Source: Thermoproteota archaeon (GTDB lineage Archaea > Thermoproteota > Thermoprotei > Gearchaeales > Gearchaeaceae). From it: a DNA stretch of 64,000 nt. Location of the stretch: positions 115,617 through 179,616 of the forward strand of contig JAJPJK010000001.1 of NCBI GenBank assembly GCA_021324265.1, written 5' to 3'. Below, piece by piece: positions 45,527 through 56,212 of this stretch (the stretch's first letter is position 1; each line of letters opens with the position of its first letter). The notes beneath the pieces were generated by a model that was not told the origin of the DNA, made no database searches, and saw only the letters and a program-made list of their open reading frames with translations. The translations under genes were made by a program, and so were the position numbers.

Positions 45527-46758
45527 GTTCTATCGAAGATATTAGACTTAGAGTTATATTCGATAGTAGAGGAGATAAAACAGTCGAGGCTGAAGTCATC
45601 ACCAAATCTTCTAGAGGAGTAGCTTCTTGTCCTGCCGGTGCAAGCAAAAGTATTTATGAGGTTGAAACAATCCCAAAAGAAGGTTTAAACTCTGCAATTA
45701 CAGACTTTAATAAAAAAGTTAAGCCCAAGCTTTTGGGCATTGACGTAAGAAATCAAGAGGAAATAGATTCTATCCTTATTCAATTGGATGGAACGGAGAG
45801 GCTAGAAAAATATGGTGCTGCTATAATCCTGTCTGTATCTATAGCTGTTTTGAAGGCAGCTGCTATGTACGAAAAAAAGGCAATTTTTGAGTACATTAAA
45901 CCTTTCACAGACTATAGCCTTCCAAGACCGCTGGGTAACATCATAGGTGGAGGGAAGCATGCAAGGGGTAGATCGATAGATATACAAGAGATTCTAGTTT
46001 TTTGTGAAAATGCTTCCAGTATAGAGGAAGCAATTGAAGCAAACATAAAGATGCATAGGAAGCTCTTCAAGCTCTTATCTATTAATGATCCTAATTTCGC
46101 AGGAGGAAAGAATGATGAAGGAGCATTAGTAACAAGAATGCCTTTGAAGAAAGTTTTGAGTCTCGTTAAGCAAGCAAAGCAAGAGCTTGAAAAAGAAGAT
46201 GGGAAAAAAATGATTATTGGTCTTGATGTTGCAGCTTCTTCGCTTTGGAATGGTAGTAAATATGAGTACAGTGTAGAAAACAAGACACTTACAGAAAGTG
46301 AACAGATGGAATTCATTTCTCGCATCATTGAAGATTTCGATATCTATTATGTAGAGGATCCATTTCATGAAGATGCTTTCAATTCTTTTTCAGAACTTCA
46401 AGAAAAATATAAAGACGTGCTTGTAGTTGGGGATGATTTATTTGCTTCAAACGAAGAACGTTTAAGGAAAGGTATAATTAACAAGGTAGCTAAAGGAATT
46501 ATAATTAAGCCGAATCAAGTAGGGACGATTACTAGGATAACTCGTACCATAAAAACTGCATTGGATAATGGAATAAAACCAATTGTTTCTCATCGCTCAG
46601 GTGAAACTGAAGACAATTTCATCGCTCATCTTGCAACCGCTTACTCTGCGCCATTGATAAAGACTGGAACAATTGGCGGTGAAAGGGTTGTTAAGTTAAA
46701 TGAGCTCATAAGAATAGCTGAATACCTTGGACCTAGAGCAAAGCTTGGTAAGCTTTAA
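45523..46758 (+). CDS. eno: Enolase
   Basis: [43 protein letters not shown]-like; [17 protein letters not shown]. Confidence 0.97.
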   Translation: MSSIEDIRLRVIFDSRGDKTVEAEVITKSSRGVASCPAGASKSIYEVETIPKEGLNSAITDFNKKVKPKLLGIDVRNQEEIDSILIQLDGTERLEKYGAAIILSVSIAVLKAAAMYEKKAIFEYIKPFTDYSLPRPLGNIIGGGKHARGRSIDIQEILVFCENASSIEEAIEANIKMHRKLFKLLSINDPNFAGGKNDEGALVTRMPLKKVLSLVKQAKQELEKEDGKKMIIGLDVAASSLWNGSKYEYSVENKTLTESEQMEFISRIIEDFDIYYVEDPFHEDAFNSFSELQEKYKDVLVVGDDLFASNEERLRKGIINKVAKGIIIKPNQVGTITRITRTIKTALDNGIKPIVSHRSGETEDNFIAHLATAYSAPLIKTGTIGGERVVKLNELIRIAEYLGPRAKLGKL

Positions 46759-46784
46759 TATAACATCCATCGATTAATCTACTA

Positions 46785-47423
46785 ATGTCTGATTTAGGCT
46801 CAGAGTTTAAAGAAGAGGAACAGCTTATCTTAGCTCCTACAGAGCTCTATATCGATGCTACACTACCGTTAGGCACGAAATTCAAATCTAAATATATGAA
46901 AAATTTCATCTATAGAACTAGACCTGAAGGGATACATATCATAGATGTAAGAAGCATCGATGAGCGCATAAGGATTGCGGGTAAGTTTTTATCTTTCTAT
47001 GAGAGTGAAAAGATTCTCGTTGTCGCTTCAAGGCCTTTTGCCATAAAACCTGCAACAGTTTTCGCAAAAGTTATTGGTGCTAAAGTGATAACAGAGCGCT
47101 TCTTACCTGGAACGCTAACAAATCCATCTTTGGGCACATATATAGAGGTAGATTTACTATTTTTGAATGATCCATACCAAGATTCTCAAGCTCTAGATGA
47201 GGCTACGAAGATAGGAATACCAGTAGTAGCGCTTTGTGATACTGAGCATTCATGTGAGAACGTTGATTTGGTCATACCATGCAACAATAAAGGAAGAAAG
47301 GCTTTAGCAACAGTTTATTGGCTCTTGGCTAGACAAGTTTTGAGGGAGAAAAAACTCATAACGAGTCCTGACCAATTTAATTACTCTATAGAGGATTTCG
47401 AAACAGAACTAGTAGAAGCTTAA
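46785..47423 (+). CDS. rps2: Ribosomal protein S2
   Basis: YRTRPEGIHIIDVRSIDERI; GIPVVALCDTEHSCENVDLVIPCNNKGRKALATVYWLLAR. Confidence 0.97.
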   Translation: MSDLGSEFKEEEQLILAPTELYIDATLPLGTKFKSKYMKNFIYRTRPEGIHIIDVRSIDERIRIAGKFLSFYESEKILVVASRPFAIKPATVFAKVIGAKVITERFLPGTLTNPSLGTYIEVDLLFLNDPYQDSQALDEATKIGIPVVALCDTEHSCENVDLVIPCNNKGRKALATVYWLLARQVLREKKLITSPDQFNYSIEDFETELVEA

Positions 47424-47428
47424 AAAAA

Positions 47429-47722
47429 TTAACTCAATTCTTTTTCACTAGATCTCCTTTTCACCGCTCTATCGAAGATAATCCAATTGTTATACCATTC
47501 CTCCTTCTCTTTCTTCAATAAAATGAGTGTTTCTTTCATCAATTCTTTTGTAGATATTTTCTCTGTATTATTTTCGAGTAATTTGCCTATGATTACGAAA
47601 GTAATTTTCCTTGCAACCTCAGGAGGCGCGCCTGTTTTAAGTATACTGACAATTAATTTTTCAGGCACAAAATCCTCTTCACTACCATCTCTTTTAGTAA
47701 CTTTAATTTTAAAGCTATACAT
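47429..47722 (-). CDS. Stand-alone ATP-cone domain protein
   Basis: IKVTKRDGSEEDFVPEKLIVSILKTGAPPEVARKIT. Confidence 0.85.
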   Translation of the reverse strand: MYSFKIKVTKRDGSEEDFVPEKLIVSILKTGAPPEVARKITFVIIGKLLENNTEKISTKELMKETLILLKKEKEEWYNNWIIFDRAVKRRSSEKELS

Positions 47723-47751
47723 AACATAAAACGTTTTAAACGCTTATATTA

Positions 47752-48606
47752 TTGATGATAAGGAAATCTGCTGTAGCAGGATATTTTTATGAGAAGGACA
47801 GAGAAGCGCTCGTTAGGCAGATAGAAGGATGTTTTAAGCATGAATTCGGTCCAGGAAAACTAGCACATGTCAGTGAAAGAAAAGAAATAACCATACCTGC
47901 TTTCATCGTACCCCATGCAGGCTATATGTACAGTGGCCCTGTCGCTGCTCATGCATACAAATTATTGGCTGAGACTGAAAAACCGGATATCTTCATTATT
48001 TTAGGTCCGAATCACACAGGTTATGGAGAGCTTGTGTCTATAATGCCGCAAGGTGAGTGGGAAACACCACTTGGGAAAGTGAGGATAAATGAAGAAATAG
48101 CAAAAAAGATTCTCACATCATACAAAATGGTAAGGCCAGATATGTATGCTCATCTCTATGAACATTCAATAGAGGTTCAGCTACCTTTTCTTCAATATAT
48201 TTTCAAAGACTTTGAATTTGTTCCAATATGCATAATGCTTCAGACACTCGAGGTCGCGACAGAATTGGCAAAAGTTCTGAAGGATATTGTAAATGAGTAT
48301 AGCGCTGTGGTTCTCGCATCTACTGATCTCAATCATTACGAAAACAATGAGATTACCTATAAAAAGGATTCAAAGGTTATAGAAAATGTTCAAAATCTTG
48401 ATGCAGAGGGTCTTTTTAAGGCAATCGAAAGATATGACATTTCGATGTGCGGTCCTTGTCCTACAGCTACTGTTTTGAACCTATCAAAGCTAATAGGCGT
48501 AAATAACGTTAAAATATTGAAGCATGCAACATCAGGCGATATAGAGGGGAAGAAATCTAGCGTTGTAGGCTACTTAGCTGCAGCTTTCGAAATCAAAAGA
48601 CCTTAA
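47752..48606 (+). CDS. MEMO1 family protein
   Basis: RKSAVAGYFYEKDREALVRQI; FIVPHAGYMYSGPVAAHAYKLL; LGPNHTGYGELVSIMPQGEWETPLG. Confidence 0.96.
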   Translation: MMIRKSAVAGYFYEKDREALVRQIEGCFKHEFGPGKLAHVSERKEITIPAFIVPHAGYMYSGPVAAHAYKLLAETEKPDIFIILGPNHTGYGELVSIMPQGEWETPLGKVRINEEIAKKILTSYKMVRPDMYAHLYEHSIEVQLPFLQYIFKDFEFVPICIMLQTLEVATELAKVLKDIVNEYSAVVLASTDLNHYENNEITYKKDSKVIENVQNLDAEGLFKAIERYDISMCGPCPTATVLNLSKLIGVNNVKILKHATSGDIEGKKSSVVGYLAAAFEIKRP

Positions 48607-49576
48607 CACCTTCATCAACTATTTTTGCCTCATATACAAACTTCGCTCGCTTAGTCAAAGCTTCTTTAACTCTTTCCAAAGAATCCTTATCGACAAGCGC
48701 AAACATAACACCTCCTTTTCCTGCGCCTGTGAGCTTTGCGCCATATGCTCCTTTCTTCCTAGCAATATTGACGAGAAGATCTATCTTAAACGTGGACAGT
48801 CCTAGTGCTGAGAGTAGTTCGTGGTTTATATTTAATAGTTTCCCAGCGTTGACTAAATCTTCATTTTTCAAATAGTCAACTAATTTTTTCGTAAGCGCTC
48901 CAGCTGAGATGTACAATGGGTTAATTATTTCAGGAAAACTTTTTTTGAGATTGAGCACCTCTTCAACAATCTTTCCTGTAGGCATCCTTTTTCCAGTGTA
49001 TGCAATCAAGAAAATCGCCTTTTCGCTTCTCTTAAGAATCACAGGCTTCTCTCCTTTTTTGTATAATATCATTCCCCCATAGGTACTGATTGTTATATCT
49101 ATACCCGAAGGATTTTTGTGTACAATCCTTTCAGCTTCAAAAGCAGCCTTCCAAACAGTTTCCTTATTTAATTCAAATCCTAAAAGCTTCATCGTAGCTG
49201 CTGAGGCAGCAACTGCAACCGCTGCAGATGACCCAAGTCCTGCTGACGGAGGTATTTTTGAGTTGATGTAGATATCAATGCCAGTATTTACATTTAAAAA
49301 ATCCATCGTTTTCCTTACAGCTCTCAAAATGGGTCTTAAAGTCTTCTTTGTTTTCTCCTTTCCAGTATAGTCAATGATCCTTTCATTAAGTGTGCTCTTG
49401 ATCACGTGCTTCCTATTATCTAGATCCACGCTTTCTATTCTTATTGCATTTTCATAACTTTCTTCTGCAGTTACATCTGCGAACAGGTCTATTGCAGATG
49501 CTATAGCAGGTTCTCCTTCTACTACGAAGTGTTCTCCAGCTATGATGATCTTAGATGGAGCTAGCGCTCTTGCCAC
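48593..49576 (-). CDS. mvk: Mevalonate kinase
   Basis: APSKIIIAGEHFVVEGEPAIASAI; PPSAGLGSSAAVAVA; KLTGAGKGGVMFAL. Confidence 0.96.
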   Translation of the reverse strand: MARALAPSKIIIAGEHFVVEGEPAIASAIDLFADVTAEESYENAIRIESVDLDNRKHVIKSTLNERIIDYTGKEKTKKTLRPILRAVRKTMDFLNVNTGIDIYINSKIPPSAGLGSSAAVAVAASAATMKLLGFELNKETVWKAAFEAERIVHKNPSGIDITISTYGGMILYKKGEKPVILKRSEKAIFLIAYTGKRMPTGKIVEEVLNLKKSFPEIINPLYISAGALTKKLVDYLKNEDLVNAGKLLNINHELLSALGLSTFKIDLLVNIARKKGAYGAKLTGAGKGGVMFALVDKDSLERVKEALTKRAKFVYEAKIVDEGVKVF

Positions 49577-49606
49577 GCTCTCTTAATGTAATAAAAGATT
49601 AAATCA

Positions 49607-50401
49607 TTGACCCTCTTTTCTCTTATGGATAGTTTCGTAATCAAGCTCGGTGGTTCCGTTATAAGCTACAAAGACAAACCGTTGAAAGCGAGGATTAGTG
49701 ACATAAACAGATTGGCTAGAGAAATTTCAGAGGTTTTAGGAAACAGGAGGTTATGTATAGTGCATGGAGGAGGGAGTTTCGGGCATTATGTAGCAAAGAA
49801 ATATGGTATCCATATGGGTATGCCTAGGATTAAAATCGGTCTTTCGATCCTCGAATATGAGATGAGGAGGTTAAATCTCATGATCGTTAATGCAATGATA
49901 AATCATGGCGTACCAGTACTTCCTTTTTCACCCTCTAATATAATGGTAACAGATAACGGCATGGTTTCCACATTTTTCAAAGATTCATTGCTCAAAGCGT
50001 TAGAATGGGGTTATGTGCCCTTACTATATGGTGACTTTGTATTTGATGAGCGCAAATCATGTGTAATTTATTCCGGTGATCAGCTTTGTTTGGAGGTTAG
50101 TAAGCTAATGAATGCTTCAACGATAATATTTTGTTTAGATGTCGCCGGGATTTATGATAAGGATCCAAAGAAATTCAATGACGCAAAACTCATAAAAGAG
50201 CTCAATCATGACGAAATACCTAAGTTTCTCAGTGGCGTGAGCAAGGGAGATGACGTAACAGGCGGCCTATACAACAAAATATCTGTAGCATATGAGGCTG
50301 CGAAGATTGGCATAAAATCTGTTTTCATCAATGGATTGGCACATAATATTTTGCCAAAGGTAATCAAAGGTGAAGATTTCATTGGTTCTTTGATATATTA
50401 A
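49607..50401 (+). CDS. ipk: Isopentenyl phosphate kinase
   Basis: FVIKLGGSVISYKDKP; IVHGGGSFGHYVAKKY; VSKGDDVTGGLYNKI. Confidence 0.94.
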   Translation: MTLFSLMDSFVIKLGGSVISYKDKPLKARISDINRLAREISEVLGNRRLCIVHGGGSFGHYVAKKYGIHMGMPRIKIGLSILEYEMRRLNLMIVNAMINHGVPVLPFSPSNIMVTDNGMVSTFFKDSLLKALEWGYVPLLYGDFVFDERKSCVIYSGDQLCLEVSKLMNASTIIFCLDVAGIYDKDPKKFNDAKLIKELNHDEIPKFLSGVSKGDDVTGGLYNKISVAYEAAKIGIKSVFINGLAHNILPKVIKGEDFIGSLIY

Positions 50402-50429
50402 TTTAAGTCGATCAAATGAAAATAGTGAG

Positions 50430-51389
50430 ATGCAAGATATAAAAGAAGTAGCCAATCAAGTAACTAAAAGAATAGTTGAATATATTTCAGAGCTTAGGCC
50501 AGAAATTTTGAGAGATTCCTCAGCTCATCTCATAATCTCGGGCGGCAAGAGGTTAAGACCTTATCTTTTGTTGAAGATTGCAGAGCTTTACGGATGCGAT
50601 TTCGAAAGCGCAATTTATGCTGGTATCTCAGTAGAACTAATCCACAATTTCAGCTTGGTTCATGATGACATAATGGATAACGATGAATTCAGGCATGGTA
50701 AACCAACCGTTCATGTAGTTTATGGAATTCCTTTCGCTATACTTGCAGGTGACACTTTATTTTCTCTCGCATTCAATGCGCTTAATAGGGTCGAAACGTC
50801 GAAGGAAAGAAAGCTTAGGCTTTTTAAAGAGTTATCACTCGCTACATTGAGGCTTTCTATAGGCCAGGCATATGATATGTATTTATCGTCTTCTAAGAAA
50901 ATGGGAAGAAGGTTGTATTTAGAAACCGTTGAGAACAAAACTGCAGCTCTCTTTGAGTGCAGTGCAGTTATGGGAGCAATATTAGGCGGTGCTAAGAATG
51001 AAGAAATTGAGAATATTAGGCGTGCTGTGCGCTATGCAGGAATAGCATTTCAAATTAAAGATGATATACTTGGAGTATTCGGTGATCCTAAAGTTACAGG
51101 TAAACCTGTAGGAAACGATATAAGAGAAGGTAAGAAGACTCTCATCGCAGTTTTTGCACATGCTTTGCTAAGAGATAAACTCTTCAGTTATCTGGGGAAT
51201 AAGGCAGTAGGAGAGGAGGAGATGAAGGCTTTCATAGAGGAATTAAGGGTTAAGGGAATTTATGAAATGACAATGAAGGAAGCTAAGAAGTATGAGGACA
51301 GAGCTTTCTATTATGTTAAGAAGTTAACTCCCAGCGTAGGCCAGTTCCTTACATCCTTCATTTCATTTCTTGTTGAAAGGGAGTTTTAA
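50430..51389 (+). CDS. Geranylgeranyl/polyprenyl diphosphate synthase
   Basis: GGKRLRPYLLL; LVHDDIMDNDEFRHGKPTVH; FQIKDDILGVFGD. Confidence 0.96.
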   Translation: MQDIKEVANQVTKRIVEYISELRPEILRDSSAHLIISGGKRLRPYLLLKIAELYGCDFESAIYAGISVELIHNFSLVHDDIMDNDEFRHGKPTVHVVYGIPFAILAGDTLFSLAFNALNRVETSKERKLRLFKELSLATLRLSIGQAYDMYLSSSKKMGRRLYLETVENKTAALFECSAVMGAILGGAKNEEIENIRRAVRYAGIAFQIKDDILGVFGDPKVTGKPVGNDIREGKKTLIAVFAHALLRDKLFSYLGNKAVGEEEMKAFIEELRVKGIYEMTMKEAKKYEDRAFYYVKKLTPSVGQFLTSFISFLVEREF

Positions 51390-53164
51390 TGAGTCAGGAA
51401 ATAAGAGACTTATTGTTTAGGAAGTCGCTTTCTAATGCTTACAAGCATGAAGGAAAGGCAGATCTTGATGCCGTCATAAGAAAAATCATCTTTCTTCGAC
51501 CAGATCTCAGACCAAAGATTAAGGAAATAATTCCTATAGCCAAAGAGATAATAGCACAGGTAAACTCTCTTTCGCTTGATGAGCAATACAATTATCTCAT
51601 AGCAAAATATCCAGAAGAATTAAAAGAAGAAAAGATTGAAACAAAAAAATTTGAATTGCCGCCACTTGAGGGGGCAGAGCAAGGAAAAGTTATAACAAGA
51701 TTTGCACCTAATCCAGATGGCCCTCTTCATATAGGAAATATAAGGGCAATGTTGTTATCGCATGAATATGCAAGAATATATCAAGGTAAATTTATACTCA
51801 GACTTGAGGACACAGATCCTAGGACTAAAAAACCAATTCTCCATATCTATAATGATGAGAAAAGGGATTATGAATATATATTAAGAGATTTGGAATGGTT
51901 TGAAGCTTATCCTGATGAAATCTACATCCAATCGGACAGACTTAAAATCTATTACGATGTGGCAAGAGAACTTTTTTCAAAAGAGGCATTATATGTTTGT
52001 TTTTGTAGTAAGGAGGAGATATCGAAGAAGCGAGTTGCTGGTCTTCAATGCGAGCATAGAAATAGAGGGATTGAAGAGAATCTAAGGGATTTCGAAGCAT
52101 TGATCCAAGGATCTTTAATAGAACAACAGCCTGTAGTAAGAATTAAGACCGATCTAAGCCATCCAGATCCCAGCGTTAGAGATTGGATAGCTTTCAGAGT
52201 CATCGATCCAGTTAAGTATCCTCATCCTAGGATTTCTGCTATAGAATCCTATCTCGGTCATAAACCGTATCTCTGGCCTACGTACAATTTTGCCTCGACG
52301 ATCGATGACCATCTCATGGGTATTACTCACATATTCAGAGCAAAAGAACATATGGGAAATACTGTAAAGCAATCGTTTATATATAAAGCTATGAATTGGA
52401 TTCAGCCTTTTACAATTCACTATGGAAGGATAAAATTTGAGGGTGCAGTGCTTTCGAAAAGCAAAATAATCGATGGAATAAAGAAGGGGATCTACGAAGG
52501 GTTCCAAGATGTAGATCTTGCAACGATAATGGCTTTTAGAATGAGGGGTTTCCTAGCTAAATCAATAAAGCAAGCAATACTTGAGATGGGGGCTAAGCCT
52601 GTTGAAGCTAAAATAAGTTTTGAGACTTTACATGCAATAAATAGGAAGATCATAGATCCCATTGCAGATAGATATTTCTTTGTTCCCAATCCAGTATCGG
52701 TAAAGCTAAGACTTGATCAACGCGTCTTGATTAGAAGACAACTTCATCCTTCAAGAAATGATTTCTTTGAGTTTGAGCTTTCTCCAAAAAACGGTTATGT
52801 TGACATTTTCCTCGATTCTAGAGATATTCAAGACAACTTCGAAGTCCGCCTTATTGAGTTAGGGAATTTTAGAATAACGAGAAGAGAGAATTTCTACGAA
52901 GGAATACTTCTCGGAGATCAATCACTGGAATATGCCAGAGAGAAGAAATTAAGATTAATTCAATGGGTAAGCGAGGATCACAGTATTAACGCAGTGGTTA
53001 AAGTTCCTTCCTATATATTTGGGAAGAAAAACATTTATGGAAAAGTTGAAGATCATGTTAAGAATTTGAAGCCTAATACCTTTATACAATTCGTAAGAAA
53101 CTTTTTCGTGAAGTTTCACGGAATAGATAACAAGGATGCAATCTTCTACTATCTGCACGACTAG
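51389..53164 (+). CDS. gltX: Glutamyl-tRNA synthetase (archaeal)
   Basis: TRFAPNPDGPLHIGNIRAMLLSHEYAR; LRLEDTDPRTKKP; VLSKSKI. Confidence 0.97.
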   Translation: MSQEIRDLLFRKSLSNAYKHEGKADLDAVIRKIIFLRPDLRPKIKEIIPIAKEIIAQVNSLSLDEQYNYLIAKYPEELKEEKIETKKFELPPLEGAEQGKVITRFAPNPDGPLHIGNIRAMLLSHEYARIYQGKFILRLEDTDPRTKKPILHIYNDEKRDYEYILRDLEWFEAYPDEIYIQSDRLKIYYDVARELFSKEALYVCFCSKEEISKKRVAGLQCEHRNRGIEENLRDFEALIQGSLIEQQPVVRIKTDLSHPDPSVRDWIAFRVIDPVKYPHPRISAIESYLGHKPYLWPTYNFASTIDDHLMGITHIFRAKEHMGNTVKQSFIYKAMNWIQPFTIHYGRIKFEGAVLSKSKIIDGIKKGIYEGFQDVDLATIMAFRMRGFLAKSIKQAILEMGAKPVEAKISFETLHAINRKIIDPIADRYFFVPNPVSVKLRLDQRVLIRRQLHPSRNDFFEFELSPKNGYVDIFLDSRDIQDNFEVRLIELGNFRITRRENFYEGILLGDQSLEYAREKKLRLIQWVSEDHSINAVVKVPSYIFGKKNIYGKVEDHVKNLKPNTFIQFVRNFFVKFHGIDNKDAIFYYLHD

Positions 53165-53217
53165 GAAAATAATGCTTAAATACCAAGTATTTAGTTTAAA
53201 ATATTACTGACCTAAGC

Positions 53218-53631
53218 ATGTCGAGTAAAAAACCTATGTATGTTAGATTTGAAGTAGGCGCAGATGTCTACGGAAAAATATATGACTTCGTGAGACAGTG
53301 TAAGGAGAGCGGAAAGCTCAAAAAAGGCGTCAATGAAACAACCAAATCTGTTGAGCGCGGTTTAGCTAAATTTGTAATTATTGCTGAGAACGTGGATCCT
53401 CCCGAAATTGTTGCCCATTTACCACTGATTTGTGAAGAAAAAGGAATTCCTTATCTATATGTAGAGGATAAAAAGAAGCTGGGCGAAGCTGCAGGCATTA
53501 ACGTTCCTGCTTCTTCTGTAGCCATTCTAGATGTTGGAGAGGCAAAGAGTCTCTATGATGAGCTTGTTAGCAAGTATTCCGAATTAAGGGCTAAGGTAGC
53601 ACCTCAAGAAGCTAAAGCTGCTAAGAAGTAA
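53218..53631 (+). CDS. rpl7ae: Ribosomal protein L7Ae
   Basis: [55 protein letters not shown]. Confidence 0.98.
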   Translation: MSSKKPMYVRFEVGADVYGKIYDFVRQCKESGKLKKGVNETTKSVERGLAKFVIIAENVDPPEIVAHLPLICEEKGIPYLYVEDKKKLGEAAGINVPASSVAILDVGEAKSLYDELVSKYSELRAKVAPQEAKAAKK

Positions 53632-53846
53632 TGAGTGAAAAGCAAGAAGCAACACCTGCAGAAGTAATTGAAATACTAGGTAGAACAGGGGTAGGCGGTG
53701 AGGTGACGCAAGTAAGAGCAAGGATATTGGAAGGTAAAGATAAGGGAAGAGTATTGACTAGGAATGTAATGGGACCTGTAAGGCTTGGAGATATTCTAAT
53801 GCTAAGGGAGACTGAAAGGGAAGCTAGGAAACTCACAACGAAGTAA
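53631..53846 (+). CDS. rps28e: Ribosomal protein S28e
   Basis: [60 protein letters not shown]. Confidence 0.98.
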   Translation: MSEKQEATPAEVIEILGRTGVGGEVTQVRARILEGKDKGRVLTRNVMGPVRLGDILMLRETEREARKLTTK

Positions 53847-54034
53847 TGCCCACGGAATATACTTGCAGCTTTTGTGGAACAAAGTTTGAGAAGTCCAGAG
53901 GTATTACCTATGTGATGAAGGACGGTACAATTTTGAGATTTTGCTCTAGCAAATGTAGCAAAAATAGGCTGAAGCTGGGCAGAAATCCTGTTAAGCTTAA
54001 GTGGACAGCTTTTTATCCAAGATCTTCTAATTAA
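53846..54034 (+). CDS. rpl24e: Ribosomal protein L24e
   Basis: CSFCGTKFEKSRGITYVMKDGTILRFCSSKCSKNRLKLGRNPVKLKWT. Confidence 0.98.
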   Translation: MPTEYTCSFCGTKFEKSRGITYVMKDGTILRFCSSKCSKNRLKLGRNPVKLKWTAFYPRSSN

Positions 54035-54057
54035 ATTTCAATAATTTTTTCAGGCTC

Positions 54058-55809
54058 ATGAAGATTAGGCAACCTGTATTAGTAGTATTGGGTCATGTAA
54101 ATGCGGGCAAGACTTCTTTGCTAGACAAGATTAGGGGCACAGCCATACAGTTGAAAGAAGCTGGTGGGATGACACAGCATATTGGGGCTTCTTTCCTACC
54201 CAAGCAAGTAATAGAGACAATAGCAAGGGATTTGATACAAAAATACAAGATCAAGCTTGAAATACCTGGCATACTCATCATCGATACTCCAGGTCATGAG
54301 ATTTTTTCAAATTTGAGGAAAAGAGGTGGCTCAGTAGCAAATATGGCAATATTGGTAGTCGACATAACCAAAGGGTTCGAAAAGCAAACTTATGAAGCTG
54401 TTGAGATCTTGAAGCAAAGGAAAGTTCCTTTTGTGGTTGCCTTGAATAAGCTCGATCGCTTTGAAGGCTTTAAAGCAGAAGAAAATTTCTCTTTCTTATC
54501 TGTTCTTGTAAAACAGGATCGATGGGTTCAAGAAAAACTTGATGCTAAAATTTATGAAATTGTTAGTGTTCTTTCAAAGCTTGGTTTCGATTCAGAGCGT
54601 TTTGATCGCGTAAGGGATTTTTCGAGACAAGTAGGCATCGTTCCCACAAGCGCTACATATGGCATAGGTATTGCTGAGCTTTTACTTGTAATAGGAGGCG
54701 TTTGTCAGAATTATCTTAAATCAAATCTGTCATATACAGAAGGGCCTGCTCAAGGTGTAGTGCTGGAAGTTAAGGAAGAGCAAGGTTTAGGAACTACCAT
54801 CGATGCCATAATTTACAACGGAATATTGAAAAAGAACGATATGATTGTTGTAGCAGGTATCAATGGGATAATAACTACCAGAGTAAAGGCTTTACTCATT
54901 CCTAAACCCCTAGATGAGATGCGTGCACCTGAAGATAAATTTATGAATATTGACGAGGTCGTAGCTGCAGCAGGCGTTAAAATCGTGGCTAGCGGTCTTG
55001 AAGAAGTAATTGCTGGCTCTCCAATATATGTTGCAACCCAAGAGAGCTTTGAAAAAATTAAGAAGTTAATAGATGAGGAGGTGCAAAGCCTTAAGATAAA
55101 GAGTGATGAGACAGGGATCGTAATCAAAACTGATACATTAGGTAGCCTTGAAGCTCTGACAGGTTATCTTAAGTCTTTAGAAATACCTATCAGAATTGCT
55201 GACATCGGTCCTGTTACAAAGAAAGATGTATTCGAAGCCTCTATTTCAAAGGCTATTAGTCCTATGTATGGTGCCATTTTAGCTTTCAATGTAAAGGTAC
55301 TCCCAGAGGCTGAGGAAGAAATAAATGCGAAGAATGTGAAGCTCTTTAAGGAAAGCGTAATATACAAGCTCGTAGAAGATTATCTTTCTTGGATAAGGAA
55401 TTTGAAGGAAGTTGAAAGGAATGAACTCAAAAAGAAACTACCTACGCCTGCGAGAATAAAGATCCTTCCCGGCTTCGTATTCAGAAGAAGTGAGCCTGCA
55501 ATTGTTGGCATAGAAGTTGAGATGGGTAAGATTAAGCCAGGCTTACAACTTGTGAACAAGAATAAAAGAATAATTGGTTCAATACTTCAGATCCAAGATC
55601 AAGGTAAGCCAATTCCTGAAGCTGTAAAAGGCATGCAAGTAGCGATATCCATTAAAGGTGAAGCATACGTTGGAAGAAATCTCTTCGAAGGAGAAGAGCT
55701 TTATTCCCTCATTCAAAGAGATGAAGCTAAGATATGGCTTGAGAAACTAAAGGATGAGCTTAGTCAAGAAGAGATCGCATACCTTGAGAAATGTTTGAAG
55801 GAGGGCTAA
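54058..55809 (+). CDS. infB: Translation initiation factor aIF5B/IF-2
   Basis: RQPVLVVLGHVNAGKTSLLDKIRGTAIQLKEAGGMTQHIGAS; DTPGHEIFSNLRKRGG. Confidence 0.97.
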   Translation: MKIRQPVLVVLGHVNAGKTSLLDKIRGTAIQLKEAGGMTQHIGASFLPKQVIETIARDLIQKYKIKLEIPGILIIDTPGHEIFSNLRKRGGSVANMAILVVDITKGFEKQTYEAVEILKQRKVPFVVALNKLDRFEGFKAEENFSFLSVLVKQDRWVQEKLDAKIYEIVSVLSKLGFDSERFDRVRDFSRQVGIVPTSATYGIGIAELLLVIGGVCQNYLKSNLSYTEGPAQGVVLEVKEEQGLGTTIDAIIYNGILKKNDMIVVAGINGIITTRVKALLIPKPLDEMRAPEDKFMNIDEVVAAAGVKIVASGLEEVIAGSPIYVATQESFEKIKKLIDEEVQSLKIKSDETGIVIKTDTLGSLEALTGYLKSLEIPIRIADIGPVTKKDVFEASISKAISPMYGAILAFNVKVLPEAEEEINAKNVKLFKESVIYKLVEDYLSWIRNLKEVERNELKKKLPTPARIKILPGFVFRRSEPAIVGIEVEMGKIKPGLQLVNKNKRIIGSILQIQDQGKPIPEAVKGMQVAISIKGEAYVGRNLFEGEELYSLIQRDEAKIWLEKLKDELSQEEIAYLEKCLKEG

Positions 55810-55839
55810 ATTTTTAAAATAGCTTAGTGAATAAGTCTT

Positions 55840-56181
55840 ATGCCTGAATTCAAGGTTGTGGTTTCGAACCCTAAGGATGGAAGTTCGAAGACATTCGAAG
55901 TCAAGGATCAGCAGGCAAGAGCACTTATTGGCATGAAGATAGGCGATGTATTTGACGGTGTAATTTTGGGGCTTAATAACGTTAAGCTTAAAATAACAGG
56001 AGGCTCTGACAGATCTGGCTTTCCTATGATGGCTGGCATTCAAGGAGGAGTGAAAAAAAGCGTGATATTGAGCAGAGGCTTTGGGATGAAATCTAAGAAA
56101 TATCAGAGGAAGAGGAAGACCGTTAGAGGTAACATGATAACAGAAGATACTGCGCTCATAAATACTGTGATTGTAGAGTAA
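55840..56181 (+). CDS. rps6e: Ribosomal protein S6e
   Basis: FKVVVSNPKDGSSKTFEVKDQQARALIGMKIGDVFDG; KITGGSDRSGFPMMAGIQGGVKKSVILSRGFGMK. Confidence 0.97.
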   Translation: MPEFKVVVSNPKDGSSKTFEVKDQQARALIGMKIGDVFDGVILGLNNVKLKITGGSDRSGFPMMAGIQGGVKKSVILSRGFGMKSKKYQRKRKTVRGNMITEDTALINTVIVE

Positions 56182-56212
56182 TTTTAAATTCTTCTTAAAT
56201 AGATTTAGATTT

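Noticed and set aside
45912-46328. 138-aa antisense ORF inside enolase
   Set aside because: Mirror of a conserved gene; low-information composition
52154-52507. 117-aa antisense ORF in gltX
   Set aside because: Shadow ORF over conserved catalytic region
53172-53219. ATGCTTA...TAAGCAT inverted repeat and AAATAC-CAA-GTATTT upstream of L7Ae, considered as a K-turn autoregulatory leader
   Set aside because: The likely transcript is leaderless or very short-leadered, and I could not build a convincing K-turn with tandem GA pairs; probably promoter AT-rich coincidence
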